Both the position numbers and the translations under genes were made by a program. From Monomorium pharaonis (Eukaryota; Arthropoda; Insecta; Hymenoptera; Formicidae), in NCBI RefSeq assembly GCF_013373865.1, contig NC_050474.1, positions 12,649,045 through 12,713,044 on the forward strand: a stretch of DNA of 64,000 nucleotides, read 5' to 3'. The stretch's first letter is position 1. Each line of letters opens with the position of its first letter. Under the pieces are notes generated by a model, which saw nothing but the letters and a program-made list of their open reading frames with translations, ran no database searches and was not told where the DNA came from. Of this stretch, positions 19,432 to 30,196 are shown piece by piece.

Positions 19432-20570
19432 TTACATGATTTTGCGCACTACGTTGGACAACGGACAGTATTCAATTGTACGATCATGTAAAATAAGACA
19501 ATAAGCGGTAGTATTCGCGGAAACATCCTCTTTGCAATCAAATTCTATGCGCACATCTACGGTAGCACTCTTGACGGATTCGTTTTGTCGCGAACAGTCA
19601 ATGACCGCAAAAGGTCCTTTTTCCAGGAATGTGATTACGTTGAGCAGCATTTCACACTCATGTCTATAATAAGATTTACCAAACGTCGATACATGTTATA
19701 CAGAATGGCATATCTAGATTTACAAAAATCTAAATCATCATATGGATAAAATTCAGAGTTTAGATAAAGTTTTACGTTGGTCAAATTACAGTCGTCAAAG
19801 ATTGTCACATCTTGAGACATGATATTTTTTCGACTAGTCTGCAGTGCAAAGATAACGAAGCGCGGTTTCTCGAGTTGAATTGCAGTTTTGACAGCCCATG
19901 AATGTTTCGTCGTACTCTGCAGCAAAGGGTACTCGTACAGATCCCAGGAGCGAAAACTCATACTTAGACATTGTCCACTCTCCAAAGCTCGCAGCAAAGA
20001 TAATTTGTTGACTTTGTTTAACGTAACATGCGGCATTTACCACTGCACTTTAAATAATTCAATTTCCGGTTGAGCTGTAGAATTTCCAACGATAGAATTG
20101 TTATCGTTGTAATCTTCGCAAAAGCCCAATAATACACTAAGCGGTACGCAAAAGTTAAAGTATCCTTCCGGTAGATTATATAAAAATTGCCATCCTGCAT
20201 TCTGCATAATTACTGCTTTGTCATATGATAACGATATATAGTTCTTGAGGGTGCTGGTTATTCCAACGTTTCTGTTGCGATCAATTTCCACACCGTTGAA
20301 TTCGTATCGAATTTCGTCAAACATGAACGCCACGCAATTATTTCCGAGATTTATGTCATTCTTATCCCTATCGTCTTTCTTTATCATCAATCTTCCTTCG
20401 ACGTAGAGAAAACTTTCACATGGTAACGTGTATAAATCCTGCTGTTGTATGGATATCCTTATTGCGTCGCTGTTTCCAAAAGTGGTATTGGCGTACGGAT
20501 TGTACGTCTCAATGTTGACGATGCAGTCGTCAAAGATCGGCTCGCCTCCCATGTTCAAAATGTTAGACAT
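19432..20570 (-). pseudogene. Polinton major capsid protein (double jelly roll), broken
   Basis: The ATG at 20570 starts 177 codons containing FDEIRYEFNGVEIDRNRNVG, typical of insect Polinton capsid proteins. An in-frame TAA lies at 20037-20039. The same frame then continues for about 133 codons to 19635, and after a frameshift near 19640 the C-terminal part continues to 19432. Total length is about 380 codons. The family forms the trimeric capsomer of the predicted virion. Two independent lesions make this a pseudogene. Confidence 0.8.
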
Positions 20571-20675
20571 CTTAGATATTTCGTACGACGAATCCCAATG
20601 ATTTTAAAAATTCAACATTTGACACGGTGAGTTTCTTTTTATTAGAAGATTAAATATTTTTAATTGTCGTACAAT

Positions 20676-21487
20676 TTATGTCACACGACCGAATATTCTT
20701 GATTGGTGTAAAATTGTGTCCTTCACCTGCTCATTCAACATGAGAATCTCACGTTTACGTCTTCGTACATGTAATCTAACTGTAATCTCCTCTCCGCGAA
20801 AATCGAGTAATTGGCCGTCCTGATCCACAATGCGAATCGTCAAATTAGTAATGCTCCGTGCGACGGTAAATAATCTGTGCAGGCGTTTCCGATATCTTAT
20901 ATCCCGGTGGTACCCTCGGTGAAAATTCGTGTATCGTGTGTACGCACTTGTCGTTGCTGTATGCACCTGCAGTCACGTTACATTCTATGGAAATAATGTT
21001 TACATTTATGATATTTATAGGTGCATCCGATTCATGCCACAATCGCGATTCAATAATACGACGCGATGAAAATCCCAACAGCGATCCAATGTTGTTAGGT
21101 TTAATGAAATTTATCCGATAAGCACACATGATCTCACTCTTCATTGTATTATTGCTGGCACGAATCACCAGCGGATATTCGCTCTCTTCTTCATCTTCTT
21201 TGCGAAAACGTTCTCTTTCCCGCAACATCGGGATGAGATTGTAAAATTGTGCCTTTCAAATATCTATCTATATTACGCAATTCATACGATCCTTCGGGAA
21301 TTGTAATTTCCTTGTCGTCTTTGTCGTAATAAAATTTGTTATTCGACAAATTTACATTAGGTATGGTATAATATGTTTCAAAATCTGTGAGGGCAAGCTC
21401 GTAATCTCCATCGCTCAAATCTACGGCTGGAAAATAGCTTACCGCGAGGATGCTACTCTTGCCGGTTAGCGTAAACGTCAGTGACAT
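20676..21487 (-). pseudogene. Polinton penton (single jelly roll) protein, broken
   Basis: Three overlapping frames in different phases (21487-21191, 21228-20845, 20966-20676) together make one protein of about 265 residues. Recognisable blocks are PEGSYELRNIDRYLKG, NNIGSLLGFSSRR, NVTAGAYSND and IHEFSPRVPPGYKISE. They match my knowledge of Polinton minor capsid/penton proteins. Two frameshifts separate the pieces. It lies directly upstream of the major capsid gene on the same strand. Confidence 0.75.
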
Positions 21488-21520
21488 GTTGAAACGAATA
21501 CTGAGTTAAATTGCACAATG

Positions 21521-21892
21521 TTAGCCTTTAAATTGATTATTAACTGTTTGGAGAAAACGCAGACATAATTGACTGCAGTTGCTTTGGTCGTAACGTTGAT
21601 AAGGCGTGTGGTTGTACTCGATCTGCGTTATATCTAAATATTGCACCAGTTTTTTCGCCGGTCTAAGATTATCGAAACTATCAAAGTATATAGCGCGATT
21701 TCTCCTCTTTGCGTACGCCACCCAGTGTGTACCTGATCTTTCAGCATTATCTAAATTTACAATACCGCTCTCGTTTCGATATGCTCCTGTTATCGGTAAT
21801 GCTGTATGCATAAAAATTCCTCTAAAGTATGGAATGCGCATACGTTTCGCTAGCTGTAATAATTGTATGTTAGTAGTTGCATTTTTTGGCAT
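21521..21892 (-). CDS. Polinton adenain/Ulp1-like cysteine protease
   Basis: 123 codons from an ATG, fully open. The catalytic layout of adenovirus-type proteases is visible: His56 in GTHWVAYAK, Asp71 in YFDSFD, and Gln103 with Cys106 in QSNCSQLC. Family members usually have Gly after the catalytic Cys; here it is Ser. Its presumed role is maturation of capsid proteins. It sits between the penton and PLA2-like genes on the same strand. It is one of the few undamaged genes in the element. Confidence 0.8.
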   Translation of the reverse strand: MPKNATTNIQLLQLAKRMRIPYFRGIFMHTALPITGAYRNESGIVNLDNAERSGTHWVAYAKRRNRAIYFDSFDNLRPAKKLVQYLDITQIEYNHTPYQRYDQSNCSQLCLRFLQTVNNQFKG

Positions 21893-21899
21893 TTTTAAC

Positions 21900-22154
21900 G
21901 TCTTTTTGACGTTTTTTTCCCCGTCGAAACTCCTTGTTTTCGCTTGTATGGAGCGAGATAAACTCCCTGACCTTCCATGACACGATTATGACGTTTCAAT
22001 TCATCCAGCTGACGCTGCCTTGTTATTATTCACAACCTTCGCAACTCCCGCCGCTCCGCCGACCAACGACCCGAGAACTCTCAACAGTGGTAGAATGGGC
22101 AAAACACCACCACGTTTCACTATCAAAAGTATTCGTTTACTGGCTCTCTTCTTT
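21900..22154. other. Spacer between protease and PLA2-like gene
   Basis: No frame I can assign on the minus strand. The plus-strand frames here overlap the PLA2-like gene and look like shadows. Confidence 0.4.
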
Positions 22155-22505
22155 TTATCTCTTTTTCTTTTTCAAACCCACGCCGATTTTCGTCTTGGTT
22201 TTCATAGCCACCCAAACAGCTGCTGCGGTAGCTCTTTTTCCGAAAGTCGAATCGTTCGCTGTAATGCATTTTCGCGCTTCCGCAGCGAATATATTGTCAG
22301 CTGCGTGTCTGTCGGTGAGTTTGTTGCTCCGGGAGTACGCAATGTCGTGTTCGCGACACGCCGCGTCCAACGGATTAATACCCCGATCGCCTCTGGCCAA
22401 TCGCTTTTTCAGCCTAGTACCGCAAAATTGATATCCTGGTATATGCAGTTCAAAAGGAAGCGCATTTATCGCACGATTTAACAAGCCGCGACCTACCGCT
22501 GGCAT
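22155..22505 (-). CDS. PLA2-like minor capsid protein
   Basis: 116 codons from ATG. It contains ELHIPGYQFCG, then a basic stretch, then DAACREHDIAYS. The second block is the phospholipase A2 active-site region (His-Asp dyad with flanking Cys), as in parvovirus VP1 and Polinton homologues. The Ca-binding loop normally has a GPG after Cys; here CG is followed directly by T, so two residues seem lost and catalysis may be impaired. The C-terminus is basic (KKKKR). A role in membrane escape of particles is inferred from the family. Confidence 0.7.
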   Translation of the reverse strand: MPAVGRGLLNRAINALPFELHIPGYQFCGTRLKKRLARGDRGINPLDAACREHDIAYSRSNKLTDRHAADNIFAAEARKCITANDSTFGKRATAAAVWVAMKTKTKIGVGLKKKKR

Positions 22506-22521
22506 TCACGACAATTCTTTA

Positions 22522-22764
22522 TCAACGGTGCGGGGCCGTCGATGTGTGTCTGCTGCCACGATTGATTGTAGCAACGTAGCAATGTTTGTAGCAACGACGA
22601 TAGCTTCGAATCTCCGGATCAGCCTTTATATGTTCCGGAAGCCTGTTCCACACGTGTTCGATATAGTTGCCACACACGCGTAGCAAAATAGGTTTCGACA
22701 CGAATTCTAACTGCTCGGCGCTTAAATCGAGTATATCGTAGGGGTGTGACAATATGAGAAACAT
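22522..22764 (-). CDS. Small Polinton protein (80 aa), unknown
   Basis: 80 codons from an ATG that lies only about 10 nt downstream of an initiator-like TCAGT on the minus strand. The composition is ordinary, with no domain I recognise. It is the first gene of the leftward block, 17 nt upstream of the PLA2-like gene, so probably co-transcribed or promoter-proximal. Confidence 0.5.
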   Translation of the reverse strand: MFLILSHPYDILDLSAEQLEFVSKPILLRVCGNYIEHVWNRLPEHIKADPEIRSYRRCYKHCYVATINRGSRHTSTAPHR

Positions 22765-22770
22765 TTTACA

Positions 22771-22836
22771 AACTGAGCAATTTTGCTCGGCGCGTCTCTA
22801 TAAATAGATCGGTCTTAATATAATTTTTATCAGTTT
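22771..22836. promoter_or_regulatory. Symmetric bidirectional TATA/Inr promoter
   Basis: A central TATAAATA (22799-22806) reads TATTTATA on the other strand. An arthropod-type initiator TCAGT lies on each side: plus strand with A at 22832, minus strand with A at 22774. The distances from the TATA start are 33 and 32 nt. Leaders to the first ATGs would be about 30 nt (22862) and 10 nt (22764). One TATA element thus seems to serve both gene blocks. Confidence 0.65.
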
Positions 22837-22861
22837 TTATGAGAGCATAGAGGGGGAAAAT

Positions 22862-23894
22862 ATGCGGTTCGTACAACATTCACCAGCGATTAAAGTAACA
22901 AATTTCGATGACATGATAATGTCCGAAAGAAAGATACGGAGGCATGGAAATGTTGCCGAGTTCTATACGCGGTATAATTTGCGGTCCGTCAAATTGTGGC
23001 AAGACAAACGTATTAATAAGCTTGTTGGAAAGTCCGCATGGAGTACGTTTTGAGTATGTGTATGTGTACTCGAAATCATTACAATAACCGAAATATCGAT
23101 ATTTGGAAAATTTATTGACACCGATTGAAGAAGTTAGTTATTTTGCATTCTTCAATAACTGTCATTCAGCCGAGTGAAGCGCTTCCGAATTTCATTTTTA
23201 TCTTTGATGACGTGGCGTGTGATAAGCAAGATACGATGAAAGGCTACTTTGCAATGGGGCGACATGTGGATGTCGACTGCTTCTATCTCTGTCAGACGTA
23301 TGCAAAGATACCGAAACATTTTATACGCGACAACGCAAATTTGCTAATTTTATTCAAGCAAGATGGTACACTGAGAAAAAAAATTGCTAGATACAAATAT
23401 TTCTTTGAATAGTGCTAATAACATAAATTGCTAAAATATTTGTAAGACATGTCGATACGTATATGATCGTTGTACGCATGCTTTAGATTAGTACACTGAG
23501 AAAAAAAATACTAGATTTAAATAAATATTTCTTGGAATTGTGCTAATAACATTGTTTTATAGAAAATCAATAATATTTATTTTAAACAAGTAATATTTTC
23601 TAAATTATAGAAAACTAGTACTTTTTTTAAATAAATATTATTGATTTTCTATAAAACAATGTTATTAGCACAATTCCAAGAAATATTTATTTAAATCTAG
23701 TATTTTTTTTCTCAGTGTACTAATCTAAAGCATGCGTACAACGATCATATACGTATCGACATGTCTTACAAAGATTTTAGCAATTTATGTCATACTTGTT
23801 GGCAACAAAGGTATGATTTTTAGTGATAGATAAGGATAGTGCACTCGCTGATGGACGATATCGAAAAGGATTTAATGACTTCGCAATGCCATAA
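22862..23894 (+). pseudogene. Polinton packaging ATPase, broken
   Basis: The conserved core at 23125-23412 contains IFIFDDVACDKQD (Walker B region) and YLCQTYAKIPKH, typical of the FtsK/HerA-like packaging ATPase. Upstream, 22862-23053 is an open N-terminal piece without a recognisable Walker A, followed by frame-shifted remnants. The C-terminal tail resumes at about 23800 and ends with a stop at 23892-23894. The part between is replaced by a palindromic insertion (23413-23795). The gene is dead. Confidence 0.75.
23413..23795. repeat. Palindromic insertion in the ATPase gene
   Basis: Arms of about 165 bp (about 23425-23595 and 23635-23795) are near-perfect inverted copies around a short AT-rich loop. 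A sequence close to the arm end, actgagaaaaaaaat followed by ctagat, also occurs just outside the left arm (23382-23403), so part of the arm is present three times. The insertion replaces about 25 ATPase codons. Confidence 0.7.
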
Positions 23895-23940
23895 AATAGT
23901 TAGTTGTTTTTAAAACTTTGACCAAGTAGCGTTTCTCAAC

Positions 23941-25015
23941 ATGGATAACACAGATAACAGTATGGATCGTGAGAAGATTGTGACAGAGATTGCAAAAACG
24001 AGTGATTCAATTCGCAAAAAATATTGCGCTTTAAAAGCGGGTAAAGTGCAAGAAGAGATGGCGTTGGAGAGACACTTTAAGCCCATTATCGAACCATTAA
24101 AACAGATTGTTGAAAACACCGTTGGTGATGTTTCAGATCCGATTAAGAATGAAACGTTCTTTTCGAGGGAAGACGAATACGCAGAACTAAAACCTAAACG
24201 AAAGCGATTAAACGCTTTGTTTAACAATTTTATAATGACCTCTACCTTTGTAAAAAAACAATGAGACGATCGAAAACTGTACCAACTAATTTGAATGAAA
24301 CATCGCAAATATTACACGATAGTGATTTATAATACAGTCATGTACTTTCTGTCGAAGACGTTTTTGAAATCGTAGTCAATGAACCGCTTGTGGCGTCTAT
24401 TATAACAACAGTTGGAAACGCGAGAGGGACGTGAAAAGTTGCACACGCACTATGGTCCATTAGTCCCATATATCCAAAAATATATGAGAGCTGTTTCCGC
24501 TTCGGGAGCGGTAAAAAACTAGTCATCATAGATACCGTTTACGGAGTTTATTTCATCGACTTTGGAACAATGCTCGGCGATAAACGCATCGACATATATA
24601 AGACTGACAACATAGTCATAGATGGTAAAATATACGCCTGGTCTGTACGAATTAATTTTCATGAAAATGCCGAACATGTACACAAATAATGACTTTCAGA
24701 ATTATTAAAACATTCTATTGGCGACAAATGCATATAGACGCGGGCATATTGCACATAATCAAGTAATGGGCAACAAAGGGTCTAAATATAAAAATATAAT
24801 TGCGCCCTTAGTAACAGACGGAAATGTTGGACAAGGTATACCGAGCTATTACATTAAATGATAAGATCGATTATGTTCATTGGGATGATCCTAACGAGCT
24901 TGTGGATCGCCTTCGATTGCTCGAGGCCTCACACCAGGCAGGGCACAATGCTCACGACAACGAGATTCTATCAATTATTGAGGAACTTCGCGAGGCTGGT
25001 CTTATTATAAATTAA
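23941..25015 (+). pseudogene. Polinton conserved unknown protein, broken
   Basis: The N-terminal frame (23941-24264, 107 codons) is rich in Lys/Glu and helical. It stops, and further conserved pieces follow in shifted frames. The last (24824-25015) contains IDYVHWDDPNELVDRL and ends AGLIIN. These blocks look like one protein of about 340 residues that I know as an uncharacterised (DUF-type) companion of Polinton genes in insects. Multiple stops between 24264 and 24824 mark it as a pseudogene. Confidence 0.6.
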
Positions 25016-25050
25016 AACTGCGTGAAACAAATCATTTAGTCAACATCGAA

Positions 25051-25392
25051 ATGTCAATCAACAAGTTTGGAACATTGCTTGGAAGAGGTGATGCGGAATC
25101 ATACTATCAATGGAGCGGATTAGTCAGAAATTATGTGCGCGATAACGGTCTTTGCATGGCTGCCACCGATTTTGATGCAAAGTCGCGCAAGATTCAACGT
25201 GTAGCGCTGCCTGTAGACGATAGTGATGCACCTAATAAACGATACGTGCAGCAGACCGTGAAAATTTTAAAGGATCGACAGGATGAAATCGAGAGGAAGA
25301 TTGAGACACTCTAAAGTAGAGTAGAAATTACAGCTCATATGCTAAACGAGTTTCAAAGACAGCTCGACGCGGTGACTCATCGTGCAGAGTAA
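25051..25392 (+). pseudogene. Small Polinton coiled-coil protein with nonsense codon
   Basis: 87 codons from ATG (MSINKFGTLLG) are open to a TAA at about 25312. The same frame then continues for 25 more codons (SRVEITAHML...) to a second TAA at 25390-25392. The C-terminal half has heptad-like hydrophobic spacing, which suggests a coiled coil. The family is a small conserved protein between the unknown protein and integrase in insect Polintons; function not known. Confidence 0.55.
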
Positions 25393-25442
25393 AAACGTCG
25401 ATACATCGAATATATATGTCATTTATACATTATACTCCAAAC

Positions 25443-26355
25443 ATGTCTGAGAAACAATTGCTGGTTGAGAAGTTGCATGCTCCGGCGAGAAGAAATTTTC
25501 CTCGAAGACGCGTCGTAGTTTGCGGATACGATGACCTGTAGCAGGCGGATGTGATTGAGATGCGTCCTTACACGCGATTTAACCGAGGTTATCATTACAT
25601 ACTCACCGTTATCGATGTGCTGAGCAAGCATGCATGGGCTGTACCGCTCAAGACCAAGAATGGTAGCGAAGTTGCTATTGCAATTGCAAAGATAATTCGG
25701 AAAGATGGAAGATGTCTGAAAAATTTGCAAACGGACAAAGGAAAGGAATTTTATAACGCAAACGTGCAGAAACTATTAAAAAACATAACATTAATCATTA
25801 TTCCACGTACTCTATAATGAAAGCATCAGTTGTCGAACGCTTTAACCGCAACATTAAAGAACGTTATGTGGAAACATTTTACACTCAATGGAAATTATAG
25901 ATGGCTCGATCTGCTGCCACGTCTCGTGTCAGATTACAATGCACGAAAGCATCGAACTATCGGCATGCGACCTATCGATGTTATGCCTGCAATCGTTAAA
26001 AACTCTTAACCACTGTGTACAGTCACGTAAAAATTGCGGCACCCGCGCGATTTAAAGTAGGTGACTCGGTGTGCGTCAGCAAATTCAAAACTGTTTTTGA
26101 GAAAGGCTATACACCAAATTGGACTACGGAGATATTTAAAATTATTAAAGTACAGCGTACCAATCCTGTGACATATGTACTGGAGGAAAACCTATCGCTG
26201 AAGTATTCTACGAATATGAGCTGCAGCGTGTTGCAAATCCTGACGTGTATCTCGTTGAAAAAATATTACGCAAAAAAGGAGATGAGGTTTATGTCAAGTG
26301 GCTGGGATTCGATGGATCACATAATTCATGGATACACTTAGACAATGTTATTTAA
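25443..26355 (+). pseudogene. Polinton integrase with chromodomain, broken
   Basis: The ATG at 25443 begins a frame that meets TAG after CGYDDL and continues in the same frame with the integrase core. TVIDVLSKHAW and LQTDKGKEF supply the two Asp residues, and VVERFNRNIKER the Glu, the last in a shifted frame. From 26015 an SH3-like segment (FKVGDSVCVSKFK) is open. A chromodomain follows in yet another frame and ends with TAA at 26353-26355. This enzyme inserts Polinton DNA; the copy has at least three lesions. Confidence 0.8.
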
Positions 26356-26378
26356 TCCATACAAAAATTGTTTTTATC

Positions 26379-27704
26379 CCATAAAAAAACCTTAAAAAGG
26401 TAAAAAAGATACGCCAAGTACATAAACGCGTGCTTTCCAAAATAAATTTGAGATCAATACAGTTAGCCAAGTATATTTTAAAAGACTTAAAGAAGTTTAA
26501 TAAACATCTATTTAAAAATTGCTTAAACGGGCTTGATTAATGATTAAAATCAACCAACGGGATTATAGTGAAGCAAAAACTTGGCGTGCCCGGCTCGTAT
26601 TTTTTCTGAATTTCCAAGACACTATGTTATTGATATTGATAAATATATATACAAGAATGTAATTAATGTGACTCGGATATTGCTTTACTATCTGTCAGTT
26701 TCTGCTTTATTATATGTTATCATTTATATTTCTATTTTTCAAATAATTTTTGAATAGAATTTTTGGATAAAGTTCCAAAAAGGATAATTCTCCGATCGCG
26801 CTAAAATTTTAACCACAGCTCACCCTTGATTAGAGAAGAAAGTGCCTAAAAGGATTTTTGGCGACAAAGCCTGCCCCTCAGCCCCCTTCAAAGTTTTTAC
26901 AGTTCTTACTAAATATCTCGGAAAATATTAATTTTAGAGGAAAAAGTTTGAAACAAAAAATGAAGCTCATAAAAAGCTCTACAAAAAAGTTTATATACAT
27001 TTTTTACGTAAACCTATTATTTTGGCTGTTATAAAGAAAAAAAGTATTTTTTTAATCAAAATTTTTAAAGTTTTCATTATATATCTCGGAAAATATTAGC
27101 GTAAAAAATAGATATAGAAAATGCATGATATACAGAACAAACACACACAGACACACACACACACGGGAGAGGGGGGATGCAAGTAGGACCTTCGCCCCCC
27201 TTCCGCACCCTCCCGCTAGGGATGCTCTGGGCAGAAGTGCGCCAAATTCAAATGAGTACGTATATAATAATAATCTCGTTTCGCATGAAAATTCGCAAAG
27301 AGTTGTGCAGAGAACGCGTGGACGGGGGAGGGGCTTCGCCATTCCCCCCTGCACCCCCACCCCGTAATTTTTTCTAACCTAACCCACACATTTTAAAGTC
27401 GATATTTGATTAATGCAAAAATATTGGAAATGAACAGCGTGGAAAGTTGCAAACCTATGTGGTACTGTACAAGCGTGGACGTGATTTATTTTACGTTTCA
27501 TAAATACATAATATCAATGTTTTACGTAAAATAAATGATATCCACGCTTATACAGTACCGCATGAATTTGTGACTTTCCACGCTGTTCGTTTCCAATATT
27601 TTCACATTAACCAAATAGGGACATAAAATTGGTAAGTAGTTTCATAATTTTTTCATAGTTTTTTCCATTTATAAAGTCGCAAACCCATGTGGTGCAGAGA
27701 ATGC

Positions 27705-27745
<41 letters not shown>

Positions 27746-28702
27746 GGGGGGGGGGTGCAAGGGGGGCCTCCGGCCTCCCTCCCGCACCCACCCCGTCCAA
27801 GTCGCTAACCCATGTACACACTGCAAACAAAGTAAAGTTCACATGTGTTTGCAGTTTTCCAATACAATTTTTTTTCGAGTTACGAGTTATTTTGGGTCAT
27901 AACAGCCAAAATAATAGGTTTTCGTGAAAAATGTATATAACCTTTTTTGTAGAGCTTTTTATAAGCTTCATTTTTTGTTTCACACTTTTTTCTCTAAAAT
28001 CAATATTTTCCGAGATATTTAGTAAGAACTGTAAAAACTTTGAAGGGGCTGAGGGGCAAAAATCCTTTTAGGAACTTTCTTTTCTAATCAAGAGTGAGCT
28101 TTGGTTAAAATTTCAGCGCATTCGGAAGATTATCCTTTTCGGAACTGTACCCCTATTTTTAAATGCGTTTATATACTTGACATATCTTTTTTAACTTTGT
28201 GAAGTTTTTCATAAGTTATTTTTTTTGCAAGAATGCAATTAATGTGACTCGGATATTACTTTACTATCTGTCAGTTTTTGCTTTATTATATGTTATTATT
28301 TATATTCCCATTTATCAAATAATTTTTGAATAGAATCATTTTTGAATGCGTTTATATACTTGATATATCTTCTTTAACTTTGTGAAGTTTTTTATAAGTT
28401 ATTATTTTTTTATTATTTTATTCATACAAATAATTTTCATATGGTATAATTGATGGGTCATTTTAAGTCGGGCGTTTTAAGTCGGGCACGCTAAGTTTTT
28501 GCTTCACTATAATCCCGTTGATTGATTTTAATCATTTAATCATCAAGCCCGTTTAAGCAATTTTTTAATAGATATTTAATAAATTTCTTTAAGTCTTTTA
28601 AAATATACTTGGCTAACTGTATTGATCTCAAATTTATTTTGGAAAGCACGCGTTTATGTACTTGGCGTATCTTTTTTACCTTTTTAAGGTTTTTTTATGA
28701 GA
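26379..28702. mobile_element. Nested hairpin elements inserted in the Polinton
   Basis: Outer arms of about 225 bp (26379-26605 and 28475-28702) are inverted copies. Inside is a second inverted pair, about 26766-27030 and 27896-28145, holding a block such as taagaactgtaaaaactttgaa. A direct duplication of about 110 bp (26650-26763, 28225-28345) flanks it. In the centre is a third palindrome (27413-27620), a copy of the family at 3188-3404, plus two (CA)n microsatellites (27140-27165, 27707-27742). No transposase was seen. Confidence 0.65.
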
Positions 28703-30196
28703 TTTCACTTTTTTTTTGTAAAAATTAAAGAATTACTTCTTTTTTAAATTATATTAAGTTTCATTATACATACTTTTAAATGTGTTAGTTTCATGTGTAT
28801 GTATGTATGTATGTATGTATGTATATATGTATATATTTTCCATAATTTATTTTATTTTATTTGTTCTGCAAAAAATATAAATGCATTTTTAGTATTTCGA
28901 GGCCAATTGCATTTCTTTCTACTTAAATCATTTATTAACACCCATTTTGCGCTTTTAGTACATATCATGTTTGTATAATGTACATCGATTATATTTTCAT
29001 TGTGATGAAAGATTGCACTAATAATTTTATATTTATTTGCATTGAGAGATAAAGTTAAGTTAAAATTATAAAATTTTGCCCCTTTTTTCTTTCTTTCATT
29101 TCCTCGCACTCTCTTTTCCTCTTTCTTTTTCTCGTTTCTCTTTCACCATCTTTTTATTCTCTCTATTATACATATATTATACATTTATAATTGTAATTAT
29201 AGCTTGAATATTTAGGAGCTTGTAATTTTATTAATTTTTAATATTTTATTAATATTTTTGACATTTACATATATATCATGTATTTGTTTATGTTATATAT
29301 TTATTTTATTTTTATTAACTTATTAGATTTTTTCACGTACCAATATTTACCATTTACATTACAAAATAATTTTTTTTATATTTTGGTTTTATAAAAATGT
29401 AGGCATATTGTGAAGCCCCTTGAAGGACAAACCGGATTTGCGTGTATGTGTGCATGTATATGTGAATCTGTGGAAATAACTAAAGTGAACTTTTTCGCGC
29501 AAGAGATCTCGAGATTTCAGAATTATCAAGTTTATTATATTTTTTTTCGCGTACCATATTCGCGTACAATATTCACCACTTACATTACGAAATAATTTTA
29601 TTTTAGTTTTATAAAATTGTATAAGGGCACATTGTGAAACCCTTTTATGGACAAACTGGCTTTGCGTGTGTGTGTATATGTGAATCTGTGGAAAATAATC
29701 CAAGTGAGCTTTTTTGTGCAAGAGATTACGAGATCTCAGAAATGAGTGTACCAATTTAAATCGGAGTGGTCGCAATCAAAAAATCACATTAATATTATAT
29801 AACAAAATTGCCATTAGATTTTTTATTATGATTTTAGTTTCTGAGATATTTTAACTGAAAGTGAATTTGACAGCTAAATTCCAGATAAAGCTTAGTAGCG
29901 GCGTGACATTTGCGCAATGAAGTTTGCGTCATTTGCGTCATGCAGCAGGATTCTTTATGTACTTGGCGTCGCGCCGCTACCGCATCGCTTAATTATATTT
30001 ACATAAAAGTACAATGTAACCGTATAAACATAAAATACATTATTAATTTTATATTATGCGAGATTTCTTTATCATCCTTCCATCATCCTTAATACATTCT
30101 TATTATTAATACTTGTACTTTATTACAACTTTTATATAAAAATACGAATAAAATTATAATGTAAAACTATAAAATGTGTATATAAAATACAAAATA
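28703..30196. repeat. AT-rich region with microsatellite and 230-bp duplication
   Basis: Contains a (GTAT)n tract at 28797-28826. Two diverged direct copies of about 160 bp start near 29372 and 29602, sharing tatgtgaatctgtgga and caagagat. No gene is visible before the polymerase stop at 30197. Confidence 0.5.

Noticed and set aside
22020..22481. 153- and 165-codon plus-strand frames over the PLA2-like gene
   Set aside because: The minus-strand gene has a recognisable PLA2 block, so the plus frames are shadows.
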